From Brasenia schreberi (lineage: Eukaryota > Streptophyta > Magnoliopsida > Nymphaeales > Cabombaceae): a stretch of DNA of 64,000 bases. The DNA lies in contig JAYKKT010000061.1 of assembly GCA_036023115.1 (NCBI GenBank), positions 15,936,501 to 16,000,500 on the forward strand, given 5' to 3'. The notes under the pieces were generated by a model, which made no database searches, was not told where the DNA came from, and was given only the letters and a program-made list of their open reading frames with translations. Of the stretch, positions 1 through 11,420 are shown one piece after another. Numbering within the stretch: position 1 is the stretch's first letter; each line of letters begins with the position of its first letter. Both the position numbers and the translations under genes were made by a program.

Positions 1-27
1 ATTCGGGTTTTGCTTCTATGTTTTGGC

Positions 28-322
28 TAGACATGGCCAGTTCGGAACTGGTCTGGCTGTTTGAACTGGAACCAAACTAGAAATCGTTGGGAACAGAAGC
101 CATCGGTTCCGGTTCTCCTTAGTTTGTGTTATGTTTCACGTATTTCAAAAACCATGGAACCAGTGGTTTCAAACCCTTATTTATTATATATATAATATTT
201 TAAACAATTATATATACAAGTTGGTTGTTAATTTAATTGTAGACTATTGTCTTTGTTGAAATACGTTGGAGGAACAACCCACGCGGTTACGGTTCCGGTT
301 TACCCGGATCCGGACATGTCTA
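28..322. mobile_element. hAT-like MITE, about 295 bp
   Basis: The left end reads TAGACATGGCCAG and the right end, reverse-complemented, reads TAGACATGTCCGG, so the termini form an imperfect inverted repeat. The flanks GTTTTGGC (20-27) and GTTTTGAC (323-330) agree at 7 of 8 positions, which fits the 8-bp target duplication of hAT elements. There is no coding capacity. The interior carries repeated GGTTCCGG-type words. The class is inferred from the duplication length and the ends. Confidence 0.6.
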
Positions 323-959
323 GTTTTGACAATATATGGTATGGAACATTGTCTCATGTCAATTAATCTATTTAACTTAGTTTCATCGGCTTATTTGTTA
401 CTGTAGAAACGAAAAATTCCCACTTCTGGTTCTTAGGCCTGAAGTGAACCTTTTCGTGTGTCTAAGTCGTTTTTAACAAAAGGGCGTGCCAGTTAGCTTG
501 CTTAAGCTAGCGAAGTAAGTTTTTTTAAATCTGACTCTATTGGGGCGACTGTGAGCAAGTGAGCTCTTTTCGTCGCAAACCTTCTTGCACCGATGCGCAA
601 GGGTTAGTCTGTACGCTTGGCAAAGTCTTTAAAATCAAACCTCTTTGAAAAAATACCCGAAGTGTTTGGGCTTTGTTTGTATGATTGCAAGTTTTATTAC
701 ACGTGGGATTTGCACGTGCCTATGTGTTTCTTTTTATGCTTTTTAGGGCCAACTAGGTGTATGCACAAGTGACCTAAGTTGGGCGATTTTTGCACGGGAG
801 TGTGGGGTTTGCTTTGATGCAATATGTGTCCTAACTCATGGTATGGAGAATATGCAATGCAAACTCACATAACTCCAAAGAGAAAACCCGAATTGAAAGA
901 CAATGCGGAAGGGAAATGACTTAATGTAAATTGCAAACGGAAAATTGCAAAAGGGAAAT

Positions 960-1640
960 ATGGTTATATCTTAAGAGCGGAAAGGCTCAATTGTGCAAGT
1001 GTGTGTCGTGTATATATAGAAAGACTACGCACACAACTGAACCTTAAAACCCAAATCTTAAAGACATAGCCGAAGGGAAATACTTATAATATATATGGGC
1101 CCAAAGGTCGCCAACGTGTGTGTGGGTGTTGTGTGTATATGTAAAGACAACTCACACGACTTGTAATGAAAACCTAAATATAATTGCAATATGGCCTTTA
1201 CTAAGGTCTTGGGATTAAGAGCGAAAGCACAATGTGTATGAGTGTGGAATTGAAAGACCACGCACACAACTTGAATTAAAACCCAAATGAAATTGCAATA
1301 TGGCCCTTACTAGGGTCTTGGGAGTAAGAGCGAAAGCTCAATGTGTGTGAGTGTGGAAATTGAAAGACCACGCACACAACTTGAATTAAAACACCCAAAC
1401 GAAATTACAATATGGCCCTTACTAGGGTTTTGGGAGTAAGAGCGAAAGCTCAATGTGTGTGAGTGTGGAAATTGAAAGACCACGCACACAACTTGAATTA
1501 AAACACCCAAACGAAATTGCAATATGGCCCTTACTAGGGTCTTGGGAATAAGAGCGAAAGCTCAATGTGTGTGAGTGTGGAAATTGAAAGACCACGTACA
1601 CAACTTGAATTAAAACCCACGCAGCTTAATATATATAAGT
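960..1640 (-). repeat. 112-bp tandem array inside the solo LTR
   Basis: Near-identical monomers start at 1219, 1328, 1440 and 1552, spaced 109, 112 and 112 bp. Weaker copies lie at about 975 and 1110. Each monomer contains GAGCGAAAGCTC or a close variant, then AATGTGTGTGAG, then a CACGCACACAAC segment. A related array occurs at 54010-54670 in the other subfamily B LTR. Confidence 0.85.
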
Positions 1641-2522
1641 ATAACTATATCTTAGGGGTTGGTTAGGCCCGGCTGTGTGCCAAAATAGTATAACTATATC
1701 TTAGGGGTTGGTTAGGCCCGACTGTGTGCCAAAATTGTGTGCAGCTAAGAGCGGAATGGCTCAAGTACACGTGTGTGTTGATGTGCCAAACCACATTATT
1801 ACAATCGGGAGGAGACAACGCTCCATTATTACAATCCCGTATCAAATTTAATTAAATGTAAGCAAGTTCATAATAAGGACCGAGTTAGGCACTTACGTGT
1901 AGCTGGTTCGTGCTCCACTTGCTTGGCTTTGACCTAGTGAGTCGCCTTGGACAGCCGAAGGGGAGCTCCTTAGATGTGGATTGGCGGCAGGTAGGGTGCT
2001 AGCCGGATGGAGACTTGATGATGGCCGGGTGATGGGTGCGGTAAGTAGGGATGTTGGTTGAGTTGTGGCAGGTTAGGGTGTTGGCTAGGTGGCAGGTTAA
2101 GGGTGAAGGTTTAGCTAGGGGGCTGGGGTAGTTGGTGCTGAGGGAAAGTAGTGAGGTGGGGTGTAGTTGGGCCGGGTGTAAGGGAGAAGGCTGGGTGGTC
2201 GTGGCAGGTGGTGGAGTGTGCAACCGGGTAAGAAAGGGGTGGAAGAGAGGCTAGATGGGGCTGAGATGGGGTACTAATCGTGGTACTGGTGGATGAGGTG
2301 GTGGCTGGAGGTGGCAGCCGAAGGGTCTTCCTCGCCAAAGGTGGAAGACGGCAGTCGGGTGATGGAGTGGGAAGGTGGCAACCGGGTGGATGCGATGGAA
2401 AGGTGGCAGCCGAAGGGTGGAGTGGTGGTGGAAGTGATTGAGCTGGGGGGGAGTGAGAGGGGATGTGAGTGGAAGAGGGAGTTAGAGAGAGAGAGAGACC
2501 CCAAACCCACAAAAATCTGGGG

Positions 2523-2530
2523 TTTTTATA
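2523..2530 (-). promoter_or_regulatory. LTR TATA box
   Basis: The minus strand reads CCTATAAAAACC. The GA-rich segment that follows in the sense direction matches the TATA and leader layout of the other full LTRs here. The spacing suggests the U3/R boundary. Confidence 0.6.
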
Positions 2531-3703
2531 GGCAAAAGGGACTGGGTCGGTTGGGGGTGGTTTAGGCTAGATATTTGTAATAAGGTGGGCTTGTGGGGTG
2601 GTTTGGGGTAGGTCGGTTAGGGTGAGTTGTATGGTGGTTTAGGGTAGGTCTGTTAGGGTGACTGGGAATTAATGGTTAGGGGATTAATTAGGTATATTAA
2701 GGTGGGATTAGGTTTAGTCTAGTTAGGGTCTAGGTGGTCTAGTTGGGTGAGGTGAGCTAGGTGAGGTCGGCTAGGTGAGGTTGGGGTGGTTTTGGGTGAG
2801 GACGGTTAGGATTGGGTCAGGTTTAGGGGGGAGTGGCTAGGTGAGGTGGGTTAGCTCAGGGCTAGGTTTTAGGAACATCCCCTTGGTATCGATCCATGGA
2901 CCTAGTTGCAGCCATGTTCATGTTGGTGCAGCCCCAGGTTAGGTATAGGTGCATACAAGCTCAAACCCACACTCTAGGCTAAACCCACATGGTTAACCCA
3001 CCCTTGACTAAAAGTCAAGCCCACCAACTTTCTCACTCATACTTTATCATCCCATTTCTCTATCTACCCAAGCTTTTCATGTGAAATATCTGTGGGCCCC
3101 ACCTCCATTTATGAGAAGGTGATGTGGGCCATGGATGTGGATATTGGATTGGGATCTTTGGATCCAAATTCAAATGCATGTTTGGGTCTGGATCTGGATA
3201 TATATGGTCCAGATTCGGCCCAAATATGATTTTCTGATTCCTTCATGGCGTTTCGAAACAGACGGTTTGTGCGGGGCCTGACTGCATCAGTACTCCGTCT
3301 TGCGTTTGGTCTTTGCCAACTTTGTCGTCCGCTCTTCTTCTCACATTCTGGAGATCGTTTTGAACAAATTCTTGATATCAGGGGCTTGGATGTCTGAGAA
3401 TCTGGGGATGATTATGATACGAGAGTTGATGTGCCGGGCTTAAAATATGCTTCGGGTCCGGGCTCTCTTTCGCTTCTTCGGTCCTGCTTTCATCAGGTCA
3501 AGCTGCTTTTTGGGGTTTCAAAACACCTTTTTAAGGTTTTAAAATTGTATGTATATATTTTTAAAACATATATGGTTTCAACATATGTACAGGGTTGTCT
3601 GGAAGGCTCCTGGGTTTCCAGACTCAAAATAGCCCTTTGGGACTGCTTTTACAAAACCAGGTAATTTGAGAAAATCGTGGGATTTTGGGGTGTTTACAGT
3701 TAC

Positions 3704-4954
3704 ATCAATAGTAGCTTTTGAATCCACAATACACTAAAATAATTTGAGTCAAGCAACATTATTTATATACAATATATAACGAGTTAAAGTGATTGGATTT
3801 AGTACTGAAACTTTAATGTCACGCAAGCCCAAATCCAATCAAGCAAAATCAGGTTAGTCTTCTTTTAATCCAAACTAAATGCAATACTTTGGAAATCTTG
3901 AGGAACTTGAAGATTCTAATGAGATACTTGACACACAAAAATTTATTTCTATCTATATATGTATATGAACGCCCCCTAATAATGCATATATTATGGAAGG
4001 CTGCTCTAGTAATGTATTTGTTTGATATATGTCTTTATGCATGCGCACTTTTGTGTGTGTGTGTTGGGGGGGGGGCATGTGTGTGTTCCCATGCTTGTCT
4101 GAAAGTGAAATTAATAAATAGATATGGTTTGTTGAGAGTGGTTTGCTGCAAGGGAAATCGATGAGTATTTCGTTCGAGATACATGGTTAGTTGACTGCTC
4201 TCTTTTGGTTCTAGAGATGATGGACCTTTCTGTGCGTTATACAACCGACGATGAATGCGCTACCGAATCTTATCAACACAATTGTGTTAGAAGATAATGG
4301 TTGGTGAACTAATTAACCACACATTCTACCAACTCCCTGCTTTCCTCTTCCTTGCATCACTACGGACTTTTGTCTTCTACCATTAATGTTTCTAATTATA
4401 AAAACAACTAAAATGTCAATATGAATAATAATATCAGTTTTTACTATTAAACAAAGTTTTGTTCATTTTTAGTTATTGATTTGCTTTCAAACATAAACGA
4501 AGTTAAATAAGGGATGTAATTGTTTCAAGTTCTTAGTGCATCAAGGAAGATTGCTTGGACTGCAATCTAGAAAGCAAAGTTTGCTTTGCATCGAGCTCAT
4601 ACTGGCATCGTGGATTTGGATTAACCAACTTCATTTCAATTGTTTAGGGTTGAGTTTATTTTTATATCTATCTATCTATCTTACATATTTATAGAGAGAG
4701 AGGGACACAGAGAGAAATTAATACATGACACTTAAAAAATCTCCAAGGTCTCAACAATCCAATCAACAAGATTGGCCGTTGGGATCTTCAATTCAAAAGT
4801 GAAAAAAATACTTGTAAAGTGCTTTTTCATGGTGCATTTACCGCACTTGTTACTTTTGACTTTTTTGACTTAAAAATGTCAACCACCGAATTTATTGACC
4901 GGACTATCGAAATCCTCAAGTATATTTAATCATGCAAACCATGAACTAAGCTCT

Positions 4955-5020
<66 letters not shown>

Positions 5021-5105
5021 CTTAATTCTGAATTTTAAGATCACATCAAGGTCCATATTTGAGCTGGCTTGTGTTGAATAGTCTCCACAATATTGATCAT
5101 GAGTG
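3704..5105. other. Intergenic, no gene seen
   Basis: AT-rich sequence between two solo LTRs. Short open frames here show no recognisable protein. It holds a GT-rich/poly-G patch at about 4050-4090 and the AT microsatellite listed separately. Confidence 0.6.
4957..5018. repeat. (AT)n microsatellite, 31 units
   Basis: Uninterrupted AT dinucleotide run of 62 bp, directly readable. Confidence 0.97.
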
Positions 5106-6342
5106 ACCACTGTAGACGTGATTTTATTTCAAATCGTTTGGGATTCGAAATCAAACCCTCGAACTACATCGGGTTGCGCGAGCGTGCCAGTTAGTTTACC
5201 AAAACTAACAAATTATGTTTTTCTGACTTCTTAGAACGATTGTGGACAAGTGAGATCTTTTCGACTTAGGCCTTCTTGAACCGGCGCTCAAGGGTCAGCC
5301 TAGACGCTTGAAATTTGTTTGAATCCGTTAATTCGAAAAAGGAAAAACCAGATTTTCCAAAGTTCAGATTTGTGTTTAAGTTCTTGATTTCTGAAAAATT
5401 TCAGATTCTTAGATTTGCAGAACCTGTTCAGTTTCAGAGGCCTGTTCTCTGAATTTTTAAAAATATTTCTGATTCTCCAAAAATTCTAAAACTTTTACAG
5501 AATAGAGACACGTATGTGTAGAATCAGAATATATTTTTATTTTATAATTTAGTTCTTTATTTTCTGAGAATTAAATATAGAATCAGAAACTGTTATAACA
5601 TTCAGAACAGCCTTATTTCTGTAGATCAGAAGCTCAGAAAAACAGCAATATCTTAGTGCTCGGTCATCCAATTTCGATGAAATTTATTGTGTTAGAAAGA
5701 CACGGATGTTAGGTTTTCAAAGAATCAAATTTCATCCAATTTCACTCAGTGGTTGCAGAGATATGGGCAAAAGAACAGAGGTCTGTTACCGAACATTCTG
5801 TTTCTGTAAAACGCAATCTGGATTTTGTATAAACTTCACGGATATAATTGGCTAGGCAAAATTTCATAACAATTCCTCAAAATTTTATCTAAGAACGTCT
5901 GATATGTCTAGATTATTCATGCAAAATTTCGAAGCAATTGACTTATCCGTTTGTCTATAAAAATTCCGTGATCAGACGCATGTGCACAGACAGTTTCAGA
6001 AACCGGTTTTACAGAAAATTTCAGAAGGTTCCTAAGATGATTCTAGAACAAAGTTCAACCTGTATCAGTCCTAATAAAGCATGAAAATCATACAAACATG
6101 GATTTTCGTTTCGTTCATGAAGGAATTATGCATGTTTGTATCGATATAAATGAAGAACATGGGCTCAAAGCCTTCATTCATGTACAAATTTCCAGAATCT
6201 GTGCTTTTTCAGGTTCTCATGGATTAAAACCAATTTGTGCAAGAATTCCAACCTGTGTGAGTGAGAGGGGACGTAGGAGCACTTCGTCGGACGATCATCG
6301 AACGTCGGAACCAGGCCGGACTTCCTTCTTCTCCTTCTTTTC

Positions 6343-6346
<4 letters not shown>

Positions 6347-6380
<34 letters not shown>
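6347..6380. repeat. (CT)n microsatellite in LTR leader
   Basis: CT run interrupted only at its edges. GA-rich leaders downstream of the TATA box recur in the LTRs at 20.9, 46.3 and 63.3 kb. Confidence 0.9.
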
Positions 6381-6381
<1 letters not shown>

Positions 6382-6490
6382 TTCTCTAAATTTTCGGACT
6401 GACTGTTCCTGTTTTCTTGGTTTTCCCGGATTGAGGTTTTGTGGTCACCGGAGGATTTTCAGATCTCCTTTTGCAGCACCTTGGAGACCC

Positions 6491-6498
6491 TTTTTATA
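6491..6498 (-). promoter_or_regulatory. LTR TATA box
   Basis: The minus strand reads CCTATAAAAAGGG. It sits between the captured fragment (U3 side) and the CT/GA tract (leader side), as in the other LTRs. Confidence 0.55.
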
Positions 6499-6929
6499 GG
6501 CTCAAGGATGCCTCTTTGCTGTAGGCTTGGACAAGGCAAGTTGCCTTACTGAGCGGAGCAGTCTTTTGGCAAGTGGCTACTGTAAAACATCGATTTTTGG
6601 AATGAGTTGCTGTGCAGGCCTTCCAAAACGTAGATTGTTTGCTGTTGAAGGTAAGTGGAGCTGCTGGATTCGACCAAAATGGTAATTGATGTTGGTTGTG
6701 GAAACTGCAATTGGCAGTTGTGGGCTGTCTTGGTGGATCAGCCAAGGTTGGCTTTCCTTCACCGCCATCGTTTGCTACTGTTGCTTGCTGAAACTGATTG
6801 GCGCAGTATGTGGCAAGTGGAGCTGCCTCATCCGTGTTCGTCCACCTGATTCTTTCCTGAATATGGAGCAACGCTTCCCATGGCTATGTGTTGATCAGTT
6901 TCTTCTGGAGTAAGAGGCTCCATGCTGTC

Positions 6930-8140
6930 CGCAATGGGATCACATGGCCTACTTTGAGACCCATTACTTGATCAGGTTGAATTGATGGAACCGTTACAGG
7001 ATACAAAGGTGGTTGCGAAGGTGCCAAAGCGGCAGCAGCAACGGCAGAATTTGATGAACTATATAGATTGATGCCATTACCAGGCCAACATACTGCAGTA
7101 TCACTCGCTGGGATGGTCACACTACTCCATGGATTGGTACCACCGGTACTTCTGAGAAACAAGCCAGCGTTAACATGCTGTTGTATGAAAGAAGTTGTAG
7201 ATGCGCTTGGTTGAATATCAGGCTGAATAGGCGCAATGTCCTGCCGCCCATACGAAACCCCGTTTAGATGCTGATGCCTTGTAACTAGAGGATCTTCAGA
7301 ATCTATTTCCGAATTGGCTCCTGCCTCTAAAATCTTTTATTTCCTTGCTATCTGTGTTGAAGTTATTATTGTCAACCAACAAGGGTAGCAATTGATTCAT
7401 AGAGTGCCCATTCAAATCCAATGCCAAAAGGTGTGAATTTGAATCTCGATAGTGAATGTTGGACCACTAAGAACTTCCAGGAGAACTTAATGATGGTAAC
7501 TTATCAGGAACCATCTTAAGAGGATTGAGGTCTACAGTGCTACCATTTGTTTTAAGCAAACTATCATACGTTGCCATAGACAAAAAGGACATTTGCAACA
7601 TTTCAGTATCTGAGTTGTTCATATGTTGATAATGCAGAAGTCTATCACGACCATTTGGAAAATCCTGAAGAGAGACAAAAAAAAAAAAACCCGACGCTCC
7701 TGCTCTGACTGAGGTTGCAAACTGATTTGATCATCAACTCCACCTTTTGGTATATTTAGGTCAGAGAAAGCTGCTGCAATGTCTTCTTGTTCATCTATTG
7801 GAGGAAGACCGGGGCTTGGAGCTCTTGCTGCCAAATTAGGATTAGGAGTGCTGCTTCTTGAGAGTGAAGATCCCACAGCAGATGCAAAGGAACGAGGAAG
7901 GGATGATCTCATGGTCTGACCTCTGGGCAGGCCTAAATTAATTGCTCCAGAATGCAGACCATCAACAACGTTCCACACATTATGTGCATGCGAAACAGTT
8001 TCTGCCTAAACTGGACGATCCAGATCATCAAAAGCCATTGCTACTAATAGGATGAGAAATCTGACCAGATAAGGATGATGGTTGAGCTAATTCTTCCTGC
8101 ACGATATCAGCAAGGCTCCTCCTTCTTGCTCCCATCCCCA
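6930..8140 (-). pseudogene. Captured Pumilio (APUM) N-terminal-region fragment in LTR U3
   Basis: Minus-strand translation gives a chain of coding-like segments in sensible order. These are RRRSLADIVQEEL (near 8130), then AVGSSLSRSSTP and ARAPSPGLPPI (near 7800-7870), then DTEMLQMSFLSMATYDSLL (near 7550-7610), then LLALDLNGHSMNQLLPLL (near 7390-7450), then QDIAPIQPDIQPSAS and NPWSSV (near 7130-7250). The SLSRS-TP...ARAPSP-LPP pattern is typical of the region N-terminal to the PUM repeats in plant Pumilio RNA-binding proteins. No PUM repeats are present. The reading is broken by an in-frame TAG near 8008, a frameshift at the A-run at 7677-7690 and a stop near 7480. No splice-like interruptions are obvious, so an mRNA-derived copy is possible. 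It is sense relative to the LTR. The family assignment is from memory of motifs and is fairly likely. Confidence 0.6.
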
Positions 8141-8687
8141 CATTGCTCGACACCCAAACATAACATGGACACGTTACGAAAGGCGTTTGATACCAAACCT
8201 TCGTTTTCGGAAGCGTTCGTTCTTGCTTCCATCTTTCCTTTTCTTTGATAACATCAACTTTTCCCTCGGACAACTGATTTCTTTCCGAATATGAACTTTT
8301 CTTTTTGGGAGTCTCACTTTTCCTTTTTGATGCCCGCTCTCCTTTTTGGGCACCCACCTGCCTTTTCAGGTGTCAAATTATCTTATACATGCCTGTATCT
8401 TTTCAAAAGGCAAGCTTTCAACATATGTTTTTGTCATAAATCTTTTAAGAAAACGAAATCCAGCTTTTCCATGCCAGGGGCAAAATCGTCATTTTTTCTA
8501 ATTTTGTCAAAATTCGAATTTTTCAGAAAGGAAAGTATTCTTTCATTATTTTAAAGCTTTCATAAAATTTTGGTACCAAAACCAACTCGTTTAGTGCCTT
8601 TTTCCTTCGAAAAACCAAAATTACCAAAAATGGATACTTTCCTAAAAAGATAAGAATTAAAAGAAAATTTTGGGTGTCTACAACCAC

Positions 8688-10226
8688 CAACATCAGAACA
8701 TCCGGGTGCTAAAAGGTTAGATTAATTTGATACTAGCCCGACCCATAATAGACTGTTGGGAAGCTGATTTGGTAATATAGAAAAAGGTATAATTAGCCAT
8801 TAACAATTCCAGACCAGGCACAAGTTCAGTATCAAGTAGAGAATGGAAAAGCCTAAAACAGTATAGACACTTGGCCGTGTCTGCGTTGTGGTTGCACGAA
8901 CTATTTCGTGCAAAACTGACAGTAAATATTATTAAATTTTTTAAAATTTAAACAAGAAATTAATAAAATACCAAAACTGGCAGTTTAAACCATTGGTTCT
9001 GGTTTTGGGCCTCTTCTAGTTTCATCAAAAGTGAAAACGGGTGATCATTAGTTCCAGTTTCACTAGTTTTGGTTTCAACTGGTTCTCCGTCTTGTTTGAT
9101 TTCGATTGAAATCGCCAGGCCATTTTGGAACTGACCATGTCGTAAAAAACTTCTGGACAATGAAATAGCTGCCACGAAAAAATAAATAAAAGCTCAGGGG
9201 TTTGAACTCCGTGGGTAAAACCCTGTTTTCTAGTTGTGCAAAGGGTGTGGTTGGAACTAACAGGTTAGCCCGTGCATGTTGGTGATGGGCTCAGAAAGTA
9301 GACCACGGTTTTAAGCACTAAGCCTTTTTTACATATTTTCTAAAACTTAGGTGAGGCAGGTGACCTACCACGCCGTGACTGAGGCTGGATCCAGGACCCA
9401 AATGATACGGACGTATTTGTCTTATATGGGAGGTCAATCAAGGTTGTCAATGGGTTAAACAATAGATATATACCTAATCTTACCTCTTCACATATCCATG
9501 TTCGCAGCCTCAAATGCCTACATGAATCTGGATAAAATTGCAGATACCATATCATATTCAGTTTCCACGAGGGTTTGTAAAATTGTGACATGATCTGTCG
9601 ACTGATCACACACTCACAAACACGCATGCACGCACTTACACACATACAGCTGTAGTCCATGCAACGCAGGCGAAGTTAAATTAAAAGCCAATAAATTAAG
9701 GACACTAAAATATGAAAGATAATTGAACTTGAAAAATCAAATGTAAGAATCCTCCAAAATTTAAAGAATATGTGTACAGAGAATAAAATACAAGAAAATT
9801 AAAATTGAGGAACTGCAAATTCAAACTAACAACTTGGCCCTTATCAAATAAAACCAATTAAAATACTAGTGCCAATTCAAATAAAAAATTAAAATTAAAT
9901 TCTACAATCTATGGAAAAATATTGATGTATATAAAGACATAAGGCTAAATATGAAATTGTAAATGTCAAGAAAAGTGACATCATTGAAAACTGCAATACA
10001 CATGTAGCGATTTATTTAGTGCTGTACCACCAAATGTTAAAATATTATATCTTGCCTCTAACTATATCTTGGAGGATGCTCGATTGGGGCCTGGAAATAT
10101 ATTTAGACAGATACAAACTGCAGCACATTCTGGTAGTAACAGTAGAGCGTGTGGATGTGCACTAAAATAATAGTCCTTCGTTTAATCCTTACGCTATTCT
10201 TGGTAGCTGCATGAGAACTTTACCTA
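8688..10226. other. Intergenic, possible second divergent MITE
   Basis: No gene is recognised. At 9126-9142 the reverse complement CGACATGGTCAGTTCC resembles the MITE end at position 28, and TAGACAC-type sequence occurs near 8864, but I could not match a target duplication. GGTTTTGG/GGTTCC words at 8990-9100 resemble the interior of the first MITE. Confidence 0.4.
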
Positions 10227-11420
10227 ACTCTACAAAAACATAGTTATAAATAAGAAAAATCTACATAGAACTGGTTTTAGACATTCATTTCTAAAGCACA
10301 TGAAATGGTTATGAAATTCTTAAAATATTTGAAAAAAGCAGCTACACGAGTGCTTTGGATCCAATTGAGGAGACTTCACAGCAACATGAAGTCGTCAACA
10401 TACCCGCTATCTCATGTGAGCTTAGGATGGGCCGTCTAAGGTAGAGTCAAGCCTCTTTCTTACACTATTTATGAGTTTTGAGCTAAGCCTTATTATTTTT
10501 ATAAAACCAAGTTCAATTTTCATAACCTATTCATTGTTAAATATCATTAAACCTAAGTTGTGCCCATCCATTTAACCTAAACCTTTGTCCTAACCAGTTG
10601 AATCTTCAAAGAACCTATTTTGTTATATATATATATATTATTTGGGGCTTGATTAATATAATATGTGTATATGTGTGTGTGTGTGTATATGCAAGTTTGA
10701 GTACATGCACATGATAAATTTGATGTGCAAATTTGGTTGGAAATGTATTTTGAACAAGGCTCCTTCTTGTTTCAAAACTTTGACCCTTACCCAAAGGTTT
10801 CCAAATTTTTTCTAAATATGAATTTTGTGATTTTCAAAACTTTTCAAGAATTGAATTCTATTCAAAGGTTTTCAAAAAAGTTTAAAATCTAGATTACATA
10901 TCAATGATTTTCAAAAATTTGAAAATATGATTATATATTTATGGTTTCCGACATTTCAAAATCTGATGCTTATGTGTATGGTTTTCAAATTTTGAAACTA
11001 TGAATTATATTCATGGATTTAGAAAGATAAAGCCTGATTTTTGGACCTCGAAAGTTAAAAACCTGAATTTTTGGGTTTAGAAGGTTAACAGCTAAATTTT
11101 AGGATTTGGAAGTTACATAAATCTGATTATATATATTTATCATTTCTAAATTTTATAGATTTGAATAATGTTTATGGATTTGTAAAATTTAAAAGGCTTA
11201 GGGGTTTGGAAATTTTTAAAACTTGTTTTTTAGATTTGGAAAGTACATAAATCTGAATTATATATTTATGTTCTCCAAATTTTGAAAGTTTGAATAATAT
11301 CCATGGTTTTGAAGAGTTAAAATGTGATTCAAGGATTTGGAAACTTTTGAAAACCTAATTTTTGGGTTTGGAAGTATGTAAGTTTGAATTATATGCTAAT
11401 CAAATTTGGGTTACATACAT
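10227..11420 (+). repeat. Left LTR-like copy of a second LTR-element family
   Basis: This stretch aligns by eye with 12692-14110. Both carry AAAAATCTACATA near the start, then a shared ACATGAAGTCRTCARCAT segment. A long run follows of short, diverging TTTGGAAAGTTA...TGAATTATAT phrases. The start is set by alignment with the clear TGTAAAC start of the right copy. The left copy has a degenerate end and is eroded. Divergence looks high, so the element is old. Confidence 0.5.

Larger units (their letters stand above)
402..3698 (-). mobile_element. Complete solo LTR (subfamily B of the Tat-like gypsy family)
   Basis: On the minus strand it begins TGTAAACACCCC and ends in TACA, the TG...CA ends of an LTR. 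It is flanked by a perfect 5-bp duplication GTTAC (397-401 and 3699-3703). No internal region adjoins it, so it is a solo LTR of 3297 bp, presumably left by LTR-LTR recombination. A minus-strand TATA box lies at 2523-2530, followed in the sense direction by a GA-rich leader. The shared U5 block is at 557-618 and the hairpin at 492-511. Its U5 end matches the solo LTR at 53394-56464 rather than the paired LTRs near 45 and 57 kb. Confidence 0.88.
5111..8682 (-). mobile_element. Complete solo LTR (subfamily C) carrying a captured gene fragment
   Basis: On the minus strand it starts TGTAGACACCC and ends in TACA. A perfect 5-bp duplication ACCAC flanks it (5106-5110 and 8683-8687). At 3572 bp it is the longest LTR of the family here. 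The U5 block is at 5248-5309 and the hairpin at 5190-5209, with an 8-bp perfect stem. The TATA box is at 6491-6498 and a CT run near 6347-6380 lies in the transcribed leader. U3 sequence at about 6930-8140 encodes a Pumilio-like fragment that other LTRs in the window lack, which accounts for the extra length. No internal region adjoins it. Confidence 0.88.

Noticed and set aside
1219..1640. Regularly spaced repeats that might suggest a CRISPR-like array
   Set aside because: Monomers are contiguous 112-bp tandem units without unique spacers, inside a plant LTR.
2111..2512. 133-codon proline/threonine-rich open frame (minus) and its plus-strand counterpart at 2293-2565
   Set aside because: Product of biased G-rich/C-rich LTR sequence on both strands; no domain, and it lies in a defined solo LTR.
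5265..5300. GGTTCAAG in the U5 block, resembling a pol III B box or a tRNA-derived sequence
   Set aside because: The expected final C of the B box is missing and no A box is placed suitably; the match is explained by the inner stem of the conserved block.
9340..9660. 106-codon frame with several cysteines at the N-terminus (minus)
   Set aside because: Cysteines come from an ACGCATGCACGCAC-type simple repeat; no homology recognised.
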